The notes under the pieces were generated by a model. That model did not search any database. It saw only the letters and a program-made list of their open reading frames with translations, and had not been told where the DNA came from. A stretch of 64,000 bases of DNA from contig BRLC01000026.1 in assembly GCA_024343425.1 (NCBI GenBank), positions 1-64,000 of the forward strand. Reading direction: 5' to 3'. Below are positions 26,355-35,137 of this stretch, in pieces (the stretch's first letter is position 1; each line of letters opens with the position of its first letter). A program made the position numbers and the translations under genes. This DNA comes from Rhizobiaceae bacterium MnEN-MB40S. Its GTDB lineage: Bacteria; Pseudomonadota; Alphaproteobacteria; Rhizobiales; Rhizobiaceae.

Positions 26355-27563
26355 ATGCAAGAACAAGAACCGATTTCCGACCTGCAGGCCGTTGACGCGA
26401 TACTGTCGAAGAACGGCTTTGACGCGCTGGTGGCGACCGCACCGGAAAACGTCACCTATATCGGCGGCTTCTGGGCAATGACCCACTGGATCCGCCGCGG
26501 ACCCCAGGCCTATGTGTTCTGGCCGACTGCGCGCCGCAGCGAGGCGTCTATCATCACGACCACCAGCACGCTCGATCTCGTCGCCGACCAGAAACCCTGG
26601 GTTAGCAACGTCCGCCGGTTTGGCTATTTCGTCTTCGAGGGCATGGACCGATCCGGTCTCGACCCGCTCGACCAGGCACAGGTCGATCTACTCATGGGCG
26701 AAGAGTTTCCCGGCGCCGTGGAAGCGCTGGTCGATGCGATCCGTGAGGCGGGCCTCTCCAGCGGGAAGATCGCCGTCGACGAAATCGGCATGACGCCCCA
26801 GGCCATGGCCAGGCTGCGCGAGGCCCTGCCCGACCTGACCATCGAACCCGCCTTCGAACTTGTCAGGACAATGCGGACAATCAAGACGCCGGAGGAGGTT
26901 CGACGCCTTCGTCGCGCCTGCAACATCGCGGAAGCCTCGATCGACGCCAGCCTCAAGGCGGCCCATGTTGGCATGACTGAAAAGGAAATGGCGCGCATCT
27001 TTCATCGAACCACTGTGGAAAACGACGCGATGCCAGTTCTGGGCGTCATCGGTTTCGGCGTGCGGAGCACGCTTACCAACTCGCAGCCTTCTGACACTGC
27101 CCTGCGGGAAGGCGACATCATCCGTTTCGACGTGGGCGGCAGATACATGCACTATCGCGCCGACATATCGCGTATCGGGGTCATGGGCGAACCGAGCCGT
27201 GAAATCGTCGAAAAATACACCGCGCTGAAGAATGGGGTGGACCACGCCTACAACATCATCCGGCCAGGTCTGAAGGCGTCCGATCTTTTCGAACAGGTGA
27301 TGGACGCCGTTCGCAAGTCCGGTCTTCCCGACTACAAGCGCAACCATGTTGGCCACGGCATCGGCATCGACGGATACGATCTGCCTAACATCGCGCCAGG
27401 AAGTTCCGACGTCCTGCAAGCCGGAATGGTGATCTGCGTGGAGACGCCTTACTACGAATTCGGCCTCGGCGGTCTCCAGGTCGAGGACATGATCCACGTG
27501 ACGGAAGACGGATGCGAGTCCCTCATGGAGTCTGATCGTGAACTGCGGATCATGTCCGCATGA
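26355..27563 (+). CDS. M24 family (Xaa-Pro peptidase/creatinase fold) hydrolase
   Basis: A 402-aa two-domain pita-bread protein. All five metal ligands of the metal-dependent M24 enzymes are present: D259 (RFDVGG), D270 (YRADISR), H334 (VGHGIG), E363 (CVETPYY) and E377 (QVEDMI). It is thus more like a Xaa-Pro peptidase or amidohydrolase such as DoeA-type ectoine hydrolase than like metal-free creatinase. It starts 3 nt after the IclR gene. In this catabolic locus it may open an amide or ring product of the molybdenum hydroxylase pathway; this is inference. Confidence 0.9.
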   Translation: MQEQEPISDLQAVDAILSKNGFDALVATAPENVTYIGGFWAMTHWIRRGPQAYVFWPTARRSEASIITTTSTLDLVADQKPWVSNVRRFGYFVFEGMDRSGLDPLDQAQVDLLMGEEFPGAVEALVDAIREAGLSSGKIAVDEIGMTPQAMARLREALPDLTIEPAFELVRTMRTIKTPEEVRRLRRACNIAEASIDASLKAAHVGMTEKEMARIFHRTTVENDAMPVLGVIGFGVRSTLTNSQPSDTALREGDIIRFDVGGRYMHYRADISRIGVMGEPSREIVEKYTALKNGVDHAYNIIRPGLKASDLFEQVMDAVRKSGLPDYKRNHVGHGIGIDGYDLPNIAPGSSDVLQAGMVICVETPYYEFGLGGLQVEDMIHVTEDGCESLMESDRELRIMSA

Positions 27564-27889
27564 CCACGCAAGAAATCCTTGCCGCGGTTCGCTCCAGGCT
27601 GGTTCGAGCCATAACAATACCTCAAGCGCCAATGCGCCGCCGGTACGCGACCATCGCCCGAAAAGAAGGCGTTTTCAAAAGGGTTTCCGCTCCGACTTCG
27701 TCTGCTGCTGCTGAAACCACGAAGAAGAACGGCGAAATCAAAACCGACAAGACCGCGTTCAATGAACTGACCGCAACCGGTCTCGAAGACTTGGCCATAC
27801 GGCCGGCCCAGGATCCATCCCCTCTGGTTCCTGCAGACCTGGATCTCCCCTTTCCGGCGATCCAGGCCCATACGGTCATGCCGACCTAA
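27560..27889 (+). CDS. Possible small hypothetical protein, 109 aa
   Basis: The ATG overlaps the M24 stop codon as ATGA, and the frame fills the gap up to tctC, ending 17 nt before it. The product is basic at the N-terminus (MRRRYATIARKEGVFKR), then low-complexity, with no recognisable domain, signal or membrane segment. Third-position GC is lower than in neighbours. It may be a real coupled gene, a decayed remnant, or chance. Confidence 0.35.
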   Translation: MTTQEILAAVRSRLVRAITIPQAPMRRRYATIARKEGVFKRVSAPTSSAAAETTKKNGEIKTDKTAFNELTATGLEDLAIRPAQDPSPLVPADLDLPFPAIQAHTVMPT

Positions 27890-27906
27890 CCTGAAGGAGA
27901 CTCATC

Positions 27907-28854
27907 ATGAACAGCCTGAAATTTTCCTCTATCTGCGCCGCCATCGGCGCGGTGCTGGTCGCATCCGGGCCGGCGCTCGCGGAATTCCCGGAGAAACCGA
28001 TCACCCTGATCGTTCCGTGGTCAGCCGGCGGCAGCACTGACCAGACGGCCCGCGCACTTTCCGAAGCGGCGTCCAAGGAATTGGGCCAGCCCATCGTCGT
28101 GGTCAACAAGCCCGGCGCATCAACGACACTCGGCATGGCGGAACTCGCCGCTGCGGAGCCGGACGGCTACACGCTCGGCACCCTGTCAACCACCACATAC
28201 ATGGCTCAGATCACGCGTGACGACGTGCCTTACAGCATGATGGAGGACTTCAGTTTCATCAGCTACTACGGTGATAATCTCATCGGTGTCGTGGCGCTGA
28301 GCGACAAGCCATGGAATTCGCTGGAAGAGCTGATTGCAGCTTCGAAGGAAAAGGGTCTGAATTTCGGAACGGGCGGCGTCAACACCACGCAGCACCTGAC
28401 GACAGAAGCCGTCAAGAAAGACTCCGGAGCCGGTCTGACCCACATTCCCTATCGCGGTTCGGCGGAATCGCTTCCCGCGCTGCTGGGCGGCCATGTCGAT
28501 TTCATAACCGAAACATCCGTATGGGCGCCGTATGTGGAAAGCGGTGAAGTAAAAGTTCTCGCCGTCAATCTCCCTGAACGCGCCAAGGCCTTCCCGGACG
28601 TTCCCACGCTCACCGAGCTTGGTTATCCCACGTTGCGATCGGTACAGGGCATTATTGGACCGGCGGGCATCCCTGAAGACGTCCGCATGAAGCTCGAGGC
28701 GGCCTTTCGCACTGCGCTGTCCGATCCGACATTCGTCGAAACCATGGGCAAGCTGCGAATGGAAATCGTCGAAATGAGTGGTCCTGAAATGCATGACGCC
28801 ATCGAAGCCGAGGTCGACAAGGCTTCCGATCTGGTCAATTCGCTTTCGAACTGA
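27907..28854 (+). CDS. tctC: Tripartite tricarboxylate transporter substrate-binding protein TctC
   Basis: A 315-aa periplasmic binding protein. A Sec signal peptide (about 1-25, SICAAIGAVLVASGPALA) precedes the family start FPEKPITLIVPWSAGGSTDQTARAL. The central HIPYRGSAESLPALLGGHVDF is a TctC/Bug hallmark. GAAGGAGA precedes ATG 27907. These proteins capture carboxylates such as citrate, nicotinate, phthalates or amino-acid derivatives for TctAB. It works with the TctAB encoded divergently at 23.4-25.4 kb. Confidence 0.93.
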   Translation: MNSLKFSSICAAIGAVLVASGPALAEFPEKPITLIVPWSAGGSTDQTARALSEAASKELGQPIVVVNKPGASTTLGMAELAAAEPDGYTLGTLSTTTYMAQITRDDVPYSMMEDFSFISYYGDNLIGVVALSDKPWNSLEELIAASKEKGLNFGTGGVNTTQHLTTEAVKKDSGAGLTHIPYRGSAESLPALLGGHVDFITETSVWAPYVESGEVKVLAVNLPERAKAFPDVPTLTELGYPTLRSVQGIIGPAGIPEDVRMKLEAAFRTALSDPTFVETMGKLRMEIVEMSGPEMHDAIEAEVDKASDLVNSLSN

Positions 28855-28869
28855 CGTTTATTGCTCCTC

Positions 28870-28895
28870 GCCGGCGCCCTCATATAGGCGCCGGC
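28870..28895. other. Perfect 9-bp hairpin between tctC and the molybdenum hydroxylase operon
   Basis: GCCGGCGCC and GGCGCCGGC pair perfectly around the 8-nt loop CTCATATA, 16 nt after the tctC stop. There is no T-run, so a mRNA-stabilising or partial-attenuation role is likelier than full termination. Confidence 0.6.
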
Positions 28896-28917
28896 GGAAT
28901 GACCCAGACCGTGACAC

Positions 28918-31158
28918 ATGCGCCCCGATCTTCTCGAAAAGGTTTCCGGCCAGGCCGAATTCATCAGCGATGTCAGCATTGACGGCATGGCTTTCGGAAA
29001 AATCGTGCGCAGCACCGAACCGCATGCGCGCATCATCGGAATGGATATTTCCCTGGCCGAACAGGCAAACGGCGTCGTCTGCGTTCTGACAGGGGATGAC
29101 AGCGATCTGTTGACGCAAACCGACTGGGGCCTGTTTTACGAAGACCGCCCGGTCATCGCCCGTGACCGCGTGCGCTATGTGGGCGAGCCGGTCGCCGTGG
29201 TCGTCGCCGACACACAAGCCCATGCCGAAGCCGCATCGCGCCTCGTCGTCGTCAATTATGAGCCGCTGCCGATTTGCGCGACAGCAGAACAGGCGCTGGC
29301 TGGCGATGCGCCACTGCTGCACGAGGACTTCCGTCCGATATCGGATTTCTACTTCAAGGGAACAGCCCGCGGCAAAGCAGGAACGAATGTCTTTCAGGAC
29401 TATCTGCTGGAACGCGGCGACGTCGATAGCGCCGAGCGCTCCGCTCACCGGATATACGAACACAGCTATTCCTTTCCGGGAATCGCGCATTTCGCAATGG
29501 AGCCGCATTGCGCGATCGCCCGTTTCGATCACGCCGGGCTGACGGTCTGGTCAGGAGCGCAATCTCCGACGGCTGTGCAGAAAGTTCTCGCCCGGGTATT
29601 CGGTCTTCCAATCGCGCGAGTGCGGATAATCGTGCCCTATGTCGGCGGCGGTTTCGGCGGCAAGGCCTCGGTCAAGATCGAGCCGCTCGTCGCTGCCGCC
29701 GCACGCAAAGCCGGACGACCCGTCAAGGTGCTCCTGAGCGCCGAGGAATCCATGCTGACCTGCCGGCGGCTTGCCTCAAATATCACGATCCGCACCGCCA
29801 TTGACGCAGACGGCGCCATTCTCTCGCGCACTGGCGACATCGTCATGGATGGCGGCGCCTATGCCGACACCGGACCGGCCGTCGCGCTCAAATCCGCGCA
29901 TCGGCTTGTCGGTCCCTATCGCCTGCCCAACCTGAGGATCAGGGCCCGGGCCGTCTACACGAACACGGTGCCCGGAGCGGCCTTCCGGTCCATCGGCGGA
30001 CCGCAGGCGGTCTGGGCGACCGAGTCGCATATGGACGAGATTGCCGCGGAACTCGGAGAAGACCCGGTCGATTTCCGCTCCCGGCATCTGTTGCAACGAG
30101 GTGATGCGGTGATCGAAAATCTGCGTCCTCTGGACGTCGACCCGGCGGCCATGATGGATGCGGCGGTGGAGGCGACGACGAAAGGGCACAACCGCGCCTC
30201 GCGCGGTCTGGCGCTTGCCGTCACCGATCCGGGCATTCTGCCGGTCGCTGGCGCAATCGTGCGCGTCCACGCCGACGGGTCAGTGGAAGTGCGCAGCATG
30301 AGCGTGGAAATCGGACAGGGCGTCAGAGGCGTGCTTCAGCGGATCGTCGCTGCAACCCTGTCGCAGCAGCCCGAAGTCGTTCACATCCTCGATCCGGATA
30401 CGGCCAGCGCGCCCTATGACTGGGGCACGGGAGCAAGCCGCTCCAGCATGATCATGGGACTGGCTGTCGAAAAAGCCGCCGGGGACGCGGTTTCAAAGCT
30501 TCTGGCTCTGGCGTCCGAAGCCTTTGAAGTCGAGACATCTGCGATCAGTCTTGCGCCGGGTGGCCTTGAGATCGGCGGCAGGTCTGTCAGCTTCCGTGAC
30601 CTGTTCCACGCCGCCCATGGCATCGATTCCGGTGATGTGACGGGTCAGGCTTCGATCACGCCGCGCTCGCTCGACGGAAAGCTGGCGCAGGCGCCCCTGT
30701 TCTGGGAAACCGCGGCTGCCGCCTGCACCGTGTCGGTCGATCCGGATACAGGGGTCGTCGCGCTCGATACCTATGCAGGTGTCGCCGATATCGGCCGCGC
30801 TCTTAACCGATCGGCTGCCGAAGGCCAGGAGGAAGGCGCGGCCGTCCAGGGTCTCGGCCATGCGCTGTTCGAGAACCTCGTCTTCGACGAGGGGCAGCCG
30901 ATGACGGCGATGCCCCTGCTCTACCGTGTCCCGCGCCTGTCCGACATTCCGGCCGACTGGACGACCGTGCTGATCGAGAATGGCGACGGCCTTGGACCCA
31001 TGGGCGCCAAGGGCATGGGCGAAGGCGGCATCCTCGGCATGGCCCCGGCCATCGCCAACGCACTGGCGCGCGACCATGGCGTACGGCTGCGCGATCTTCC
31101 CATGACGCCCGAGCGGATCTGGACTGCGTTGTCATCAAGGAAGCCTCATGCGTCCTGA
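28918..31158 (+). CDS. Molybdenum hydroxylase large subunit (xanthine dehydrogenase family)
   Basis: A 746-aa molybdopterin-binding subunit. Key sites are the MPT-binding VPYVGGGFGGK (about 239-249), GAAFRSIGGPQAV (about 353-365), IGQGVRGVLQRIV, and catalytic E702 in KGMGEGGILGM. The CO-dehydrogenase active-site loop AYRCSFR is absent, so it should hydroxylate a carbon next to nitrogen in a heterocycle or an aldehyde. The N-terminus from ATG 28918 (MRPDLLEKVSG) is short. An out-of-frame ATG at 28898 would add a typical leader if one base were inserted. It overlaps the FAD subunit gene by 11 nt. Confidence 0.92.
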   Translation: MRPDLLEKVSGQAEFISDVSIDGMAFGKIVRSTEPHARIIGMDISLAEQANGVVCVLTGDDSDLLTQTDWGLFYEDRPVIARDRVRYVGEPVAVVVADTQAHAEAASRLVVVNYEPLPICATAEQALAGDAPLLHEDFRPISDFYFKGTARGKAGTNVFQDYLLERGDVDSAERSAHRIYEHSYSFPGIAHFAMEPHCAIARFDHAGLTVWSGAQSPTAVQKVLARVFGLPIARVRIIVPYVGGGFGGKASVKIEPLVAAAARKAGRPVKVLLSAEESMLTCRRLASNITIRTAIDADGAILSRTGDIVMDGGAYADTGPAVALKSAHRLVGPYRLPNLRIRARAVYTNTVPGAAFRSIGGPQAVWATESHMDEIAAELGEDPVDFRSRHLLQRGDAVIENLRPLDVDPAAMMDAAVEATTKGHNRASRGLALAVTDPGILPVAGAIVRVHADGSVEVRSMSVEIGQGVRGVLQRIVAATLSQQPEVVHILDPDTASAPYDWGTGASRSSMIMGLAVEKAAGDAVSKLLALASEAFEVETSAISLAPGGLEIGGRSVSFRDLFHAAHGIDSGDVTGQASITPRSLDGKLAQAPLFWETAAAACTVSVDPDTGVVALDTYAGVADIGRALNRSAAEGQEEGAAVQGLGHALFENLVFDEGQPMTAMPLLYRVPRLSDIPADWTTVLIENGDGLGPMGAKGMGEGGILGMAPAIANALARDHGVRLRDLPMTPERIWTALSSRKPHAS

Positions 31159-31999
31159 TCCGTTCACCTATCATCAGCCGCAAAGTCTGGCCGAAGCGTC
31201 CTCCCTTGTCGCCGAACTCGGCGACGGCGCGACATTCTATGCCGGCGGAACGGAACTTCTGCTGCTTATAAAGATGCAACTGGCCAAATACGACCATCTG
31301 GTAAACCTGAAGAAGATCGACGGTCTCAGAAAAATCGCCGTGGAACACGACAGGCTGGTTGTCGGCGCACTGGCGACCCATAACGATATCGCCCTTAATC
31401 CGACCGTCTCGAAGCACTGTCCGTCGCTTTCACGCCTCTGCGGCGAAATCGCAAATATTCGCGTGCGCGTCGCCGGGACGATCGGCGGCAATCTTTGCTT
31501 CGCCGAACCGCGCGCCGATCCACCGGTTCTGCTGGCTGCGCTTGACGCGGAAATGCGCCTTGTGTCCGCCCATGCAAGCCGGGTGGTTCCGGCGTCTGAA
31601 TTTTTCCTGGGACCATTCGAAACCGCCCGGGAGCCGGACGAGATCCTGACGACGATCGAAATACCGCTCGGGACCGGAACCGCCAGTGTGGAACGCATGA
31701 AGCAGGGCAATTACAGCCTTGCGACTGCCGCCATCTCCAGAAGAGAGCGCCATCAGACCTGGATCGGCTTTGGCGGGGGGCCACCGAAGCGGCTCGGCGG
31801 CACAGGCGCACTGCTCGACAGGGACTACGGCCGCACAAGCGAAGAAGCGCTTTTTGCCGCCGTCGCAGAGGATATTGTCGATCTGGAGATCCCTTCAGAC
31901 ATCGAAGCTGGTGAATCCTATCGCAGGCATCTGATAGCAGTGGCGGTCAAACGCGCGCTTGCTTCCCTTCATGAAACCGAAGCGACGGGAGTCCACTGA
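31148..31999 (+). CDS. Molybdenum hydroxylase FAD-binding subunit
   Basis: A 283-aa CoxM-type subunit. The FAD motifs are AGGTELLLLIKM (about 32-43) and the conserved TIGGNLCFAEPRADPPVLLAAL (about 115-136). It passes electrons from the iron-sulphur clusters to FAD and on to an acceptor. The ATG overlaps the end of the large subunit gene, and the stop overlaps the next ATG by one base, indicating coupled translation. Confidence 0.92.
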   Translation: MRPDPFTYHQPQSLAEASSLVAELGDGATFYAGGTELLLLIKMQLAKYDHLVNLKKIDGLRKIAVEHDRLVVGALATHNDIALNPTVSKHCPSLSRLCGEIANIRVRVAGTIGGNLCFAEPRADPPVLLAALDAEMRLVSAHASRVVPASEFFLGPFETAREPDEILTTIEIPLGTGTASVERMKQGNYSLATAAISRRERHQTWIGFGGGPPKRLGGTGALLDRDYGRTSEEALFAAVAEDIVDLEIPSDIEAGESYRRHLIAVAVKRALASLHETEATGVH

Positions 32000-32466
32000 T
32001 GGACACGTCTGTCGAGATCAGCGTCGAGATCAATGGCGTTCCCGTCACCCGGTCGGCGCCTGCAGAGGCGCTGCTGATTGATTTCCTGCGCGACGACATG
32101 GGATTGCGGAGTGTGAAGCTGTCCTGCGACATGGAGATATGCGGCGCGTGCACGGTGCTTGTCGACGGACTGCCGATGAGCAGCTGCACGACGCTCGCCG
32201 CTGATGTCGACGGCGCAAAAGTGACGACCGTCGAAGGCCTGATCACCGACGGAGTGCTCGATCCGCTGCAGCAGGCTTTCATCGATCATGGGGCGGTGCA
32301 GTGCGGTTTCTGTACGCCGGGTTTCATTCTGGCGGCGAAGGCCTTGCTGCTTCGTAATCCAAGCCCCACGCGCGCCGAGATCGTTTCAGCGCTCGATGGA
32401 AACATTTGCCGGTGCACCGGATACTCCAAGATCGTGGAGGCCGTCCGGCATGCAGCCTCGGCTTGA
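31999..32466 (+). CDS. Molybdenum hydroxylase [2Fe-2S] subunit
   Basis: A 155-aa CoxS-type subunit with both clusters. The plant-ferredoxin cluster uses C43, C48, C51 and C63 (CDMEICGAC plus C63); the second uses C102, C105, C137 and C139 (QCGFC and CRC). All eight cysteines are present. The gene order large-FAD-FeS differs from the cox order (medium-small-large). It overlaps the next gene by 17 nt. Confidence 0.95.
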   Translation: MDTSVEISVEINGVPVTRSAPAEALLIDFLRDDMGLRSVKLSCDMEICGACTVLVDGLPMSSCTTLAADVDGAKVTTVEGLITDGVLDPLQQAFIDHGAVQCGFCTPGFILAAKALLLRNPSPTRAEIVSALDGNICRCTGYSKIVEAVRHAASA

Positions 32467-33439
32467 AATCTCGTTCGACGGCCGGGAACCGATCGCCGAC
32501 ATATTCGAGAAGACACGGGCGGCAGCCGATAATGGCGCCACGACCGTATGGCTTGCGAGCCATTTGTTCGAACAGGATCCGATCGCATCCGCCGCTGTCA
32601 TGCTGGAGCGATTTCCAACGCTCGACATCGTGTTGATGGCTATCAGCCCTTTGGTGTTGCACCCCGTGCAGATCGCCATGTCGGCGGCGACTCTGGACGA
32701 GATGTTTCCCGGCCGCATCTCTGTGTGTCTGGGGGTTGGTTCTCCGGACGATCTTGGAAGCGCAGGCATCGATGCGGACAAACCGCTACAGGCCATGAAG
32801 GAGGCGCTGGCGCTATGCCGGGCTCTCTTGTCCGGGAACAAGGTCACCCTCGAGGGCCAGAGATTTGGCGTCACGGGAAGAGCGCTCCGCTCGGGCAGCC
32901 ATCCGGTCCCGCTGTTGATGGCGGCGTCTGGGCCGAAGATGCTCGCACTGGCTCGCAGCGAGGCGGACGGCGTCTTGTTGTCGGCTGCCACATCCCGAGA
33001 GTTCATCAAATCCACGATCGCCCGTCTGCATGCGGGAAAGCCGGCTCGTCCTGGCTTCGACAATTGCGGACTGGTCTATGTGTCGGTCGACGACGACAGA
33101 TTTGCCGCCATGGATCGGCTCCGCTCGAAACTGGCGGTGACATTGCGCGGCGCCCATCACGCCGCCAACCTGGAAGCCGCCGGCAGCAAGCTGGACCAGG
33201 CAGCGCTTCGCGACGCTTTTACCGCCGGCAGGAATTCGGAAGCTGCCCATATCGTCCCGGACCAGGTGGTCCTCAACCATTCCGCCGCCGGCACGCCGGC
33301 GGAACTGCCCGCATTGATCCGGACCTATCGGGACGCCGGCCTCGACCGCGTGATCCTGTCCGCATTCGGATCGGTCGCGGAAATCGAAACCGCCATGAAA
33401 GCCATGAAAACAACAGAAAGACTGTCTGATGAAGTTTAG
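32450..33439 (+). CDS. LLM class flavin-dependent oxidoreductase (first)
   Basis: A 329-aa luciferase-like protein from ATG 32450 (MQPRLEIS), which overlaps the FeS-subunit gene. Barrel motifs are TTVWLASHLFEQDPIA (about 30-45), MSAATLDEMFPGRISVCLGVGSPDD (about 81-105) and PLLMAASGPKMLALARSEADGVLL (about 153-176). The last motif is typical of F420-type as well as FMN-type family members, so the cofactor is uncertain. It is followed by a second LLM gene overlapping by 11 nt. Confidence 0.85.
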   Translation: MQPRLEISFDGREPIADIFEKTRAAADNGATTVWLASHLFEQDPIASAAVMLERFPTLDIVLMAISPLVLHPVQIAMSAATLDEMFPGRISVCLGVGSPDDLGSAGIDADKPLQAMKEALALCRALLSGNKVTLEGQRFGVTGRALRSGSHPVPLLMAASGPKMLALARSEADGVLLSAATSREFIKSTIARLHAGKPARPGFDNCGLVYVSVDDDRFAAMDRLRSKLAVTLRGAHHAANLEAAGSKLDQAALRDAFTAGRNSEAAHIVPDQVVLNHSAAGTPAELPALIRTYRDAGLDRVILSAFGSVAEIETAMKAMKTTERLSDEV

Positions 33440-34427
33440 CATTTCCCTCTGCACGGGTTTCGAAGGGGTCATGTATCCCGTTCCATTCATCAAGCCGGAG
33501 CAGTTCGTCGAACAGGCGAAGCTCTGCGAGAGCATGGGTTACGATTCCATCTGGGGCAACGATCACATCACGACCCAGAACTACGTGCGCGAGAAATTTC
33601 CGGATTCGCCACCCAATTTCTACGAGCCGCTGATTACGCTCGCCATGTGCGCCCAGGCGACCACGACGCTTCGCGTTGGCACAGCCCTCCTGGTCATGCC
33701 GATGCGCGAGCCGGTCTACCTCGCCAAGCAGGTCAGCACGCTGGATCAGCTGTCCGGCGGACGTCTGGTATTAGCTGTCGGTCTCGGCGCCTATCGCGAA
33801 GAATTCGAGGCCTGGGGTCCAGCCTACAAGAAGGCGCGGCGCGGCGACATGCTGGATGAAGGCATCGACGCGTTCCTGAAACTGATAAGCGAGCGCAGCG
33901 CCAGTCTCGATGGCGAATACTATCATTTCACAGATGTCGAGATGTATCCGAAACCGAAGCAGGATCCGTTTCCGTTGTTCATCGGAGGCCACAATATCCC
34001 GGCCCTCAAGCGCGCTGCGGCGGTGGGACAGGGCTGGCTTCCGGGCTGGCGGCCCTTTGCCGAGATGAGGGAACGCATCACCCAGCTGAAGGACCTCTCG
34101 GAGGAAGCGGGACGACCGCGCGACGCAGTGGAAATCGCTCCTCAATTCTCCATGCTGCTGGCCAAGACCGATGAAGAGGCCGAAAAGAAATACATGGAAA
34201 GCGGGCTGGTGGCGCATCGCCAGTCTCTCGCCTATACCGGCCGCGATCTAAGCCATCAGGTCATCGCAAACCTGGTCGGCTCCCCCGACACGGTCTTGCA
34301 GAAAATCGATGAAATGCGCTCCATGGGCATCGATCACTGCAGCGCCCTCATGATTCCGGTCGACACCATATCCGAAATGAACGAGCAGATTGAATGGTTC
34401 GCCAAGGAGGTGATGGCGCGATGCTAG
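33429..34427 (+). CDS. LLM class flavin-dependent oxidoreductase (second)
   Basis: A 332-aa luciferase-like protein. It has GYDSIWGNDHITTQN (about 38-52), TTLRVGTALLVMPMREPVYLAKQVSTLDQLSGGRLVLAVGLGAYREEF (about 78-124) and the phosphate-binding FPLFIGGHNIPALKRAAAVGQGWLPG. It shares little sequence with the preceding LLM protein, so this is not a recent duplication. With the flavin reductase next to it, it probably forms a reduced-FMN-dependent monooxygenase acting after the molybdenum hydroxylase. Confidence 0.88.
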   Translation: MKFSISLCTGFEGVMYPVPFIKPEQFVEQAKLCESMGYDSIWGNDHITTQNYVREKFPDSPPNFYEPLITLAMCAQATTTLRVGTALLVMPMREPVYLAKQVSTLDQLSGGRLVLAVGLGAYREEFEAWGPAYKKARRGDMLDEGIDAFLKLISERSASLDGEYYHFTDVEMYPKPKQDPFPLFIGGHNIPALKRAAAVGQGWLPGWRPFAEMRERITQLKDLSEEAGRPRDAVEIAPQFSMLLAKTDEEAEKKYMESGLVAHRQSLAYTGRDLSHQVIANLVGSPDTVLQKIDEMRSMGIDHCSALMIPVDTISEMNEQIEWFAKEVMARC

Positions 34428-35056
34428 AACCGCCGGTCAGGCCTGTGTCGGATGATGATCCGGCCTATCACGGCCTGGTCCTCGACCGGTTCGACGCGCA
34501 ATCACGTTACAAACTGCTGACTGGAACCGTAGCGCCCAGGCCGATTGCGCTCGTTTCCACGGTGTCTTCAGCGGGTATCGTGAACGTCGCCCCCTTTAGT
34601 CAGTTCATGATCGTCGCGGCCAATCCGGGACTGCTGGGCTTCTCGACGTCGCCGCTTGCCGACGGGCCGAAACATACGGTTCGCAACATCAAGGAAGGCG
34701 GAGAACTGGTTATCAACATACCGACCTTTTCAATGGCGGATCAGGTCCAGGCCTGTGCAGACGATCTGCCGGAAGGCGAAAGCGAAGCTCGTCATGCCGG
34801 CCTCGATCTCGTCGCCTCGGAAACGGTCGCGCCGCCACGGGTCGTCGGCGCGCCGGTTCAGTTCGAGTGCGAATTGGAGAAATTCGTGGAGTTCGGCGAC
34901 TTGCCAAACATCATCGTCGTAGCGCGGATTCGGCTCATGCACCTGCGCGACGACGTGCTTCTGCCCGGCAATCGCATCGACACGGCCGCGCTCGATCCGC
35001 TCGCACGCATTGGCGGCCGCAATTATACACGGCTTGGCGAATTGAAAGGGGTCTGA
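34421..35056 (+). CDS. Flavin reductase domain protein
   Basis: A 211-aa protein of the flavin reductase-like split-barrel family (HpaC/DIM6-NTAB type), from ATG 34421 with AGGAGG 10 nt before it. Motifs are TGTVAPRPIALVSTVSSAGIVNVAPFSQFM (about 33-62) and GPKHTVRNIKEGGELVINIP. It should supply reduced flavin to one or both LLM enzymes. It overlaps the LLM gene by 7 nt and ends the plus-strand operon; 81 nt separate it from the convergent aldolase gene. Confidence 0.9.
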   Translation: MLEPPVRPVSDDDPAYHGLVLDRFDAQSRYKLLTGTVAPRPIALVSTVSSAGIVNVAPFSQFMIVAANPGLLGFSTSPLADGPKHTVRNIKEGGELVINIPTFSMADQVQACADDLPEGESEARHAGLDLVASETVAPPRVVGAPVQFECELEKFVEFGDLPNIIVVARIRLMHLRDDVLLPGNRIDTAALDPLARIGGRNYTRLGELKGV

Positions 35057-35137
35057 CCCTTTTCCCGGCCCCGGAAGAATTCTTCGTACCCAAAGGCAGT
35101 TGCTGTCGGTAGAATAACGCGCAAACCTCCGACGCCG

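Noticed and set aside
28918..32466. Carbon monoxide dehydrogenase (coxMSL)
   Set aside because: The large subunit lacks the AYRCSFR active-site loop, no cox accessory genes are present, and gene order differs.
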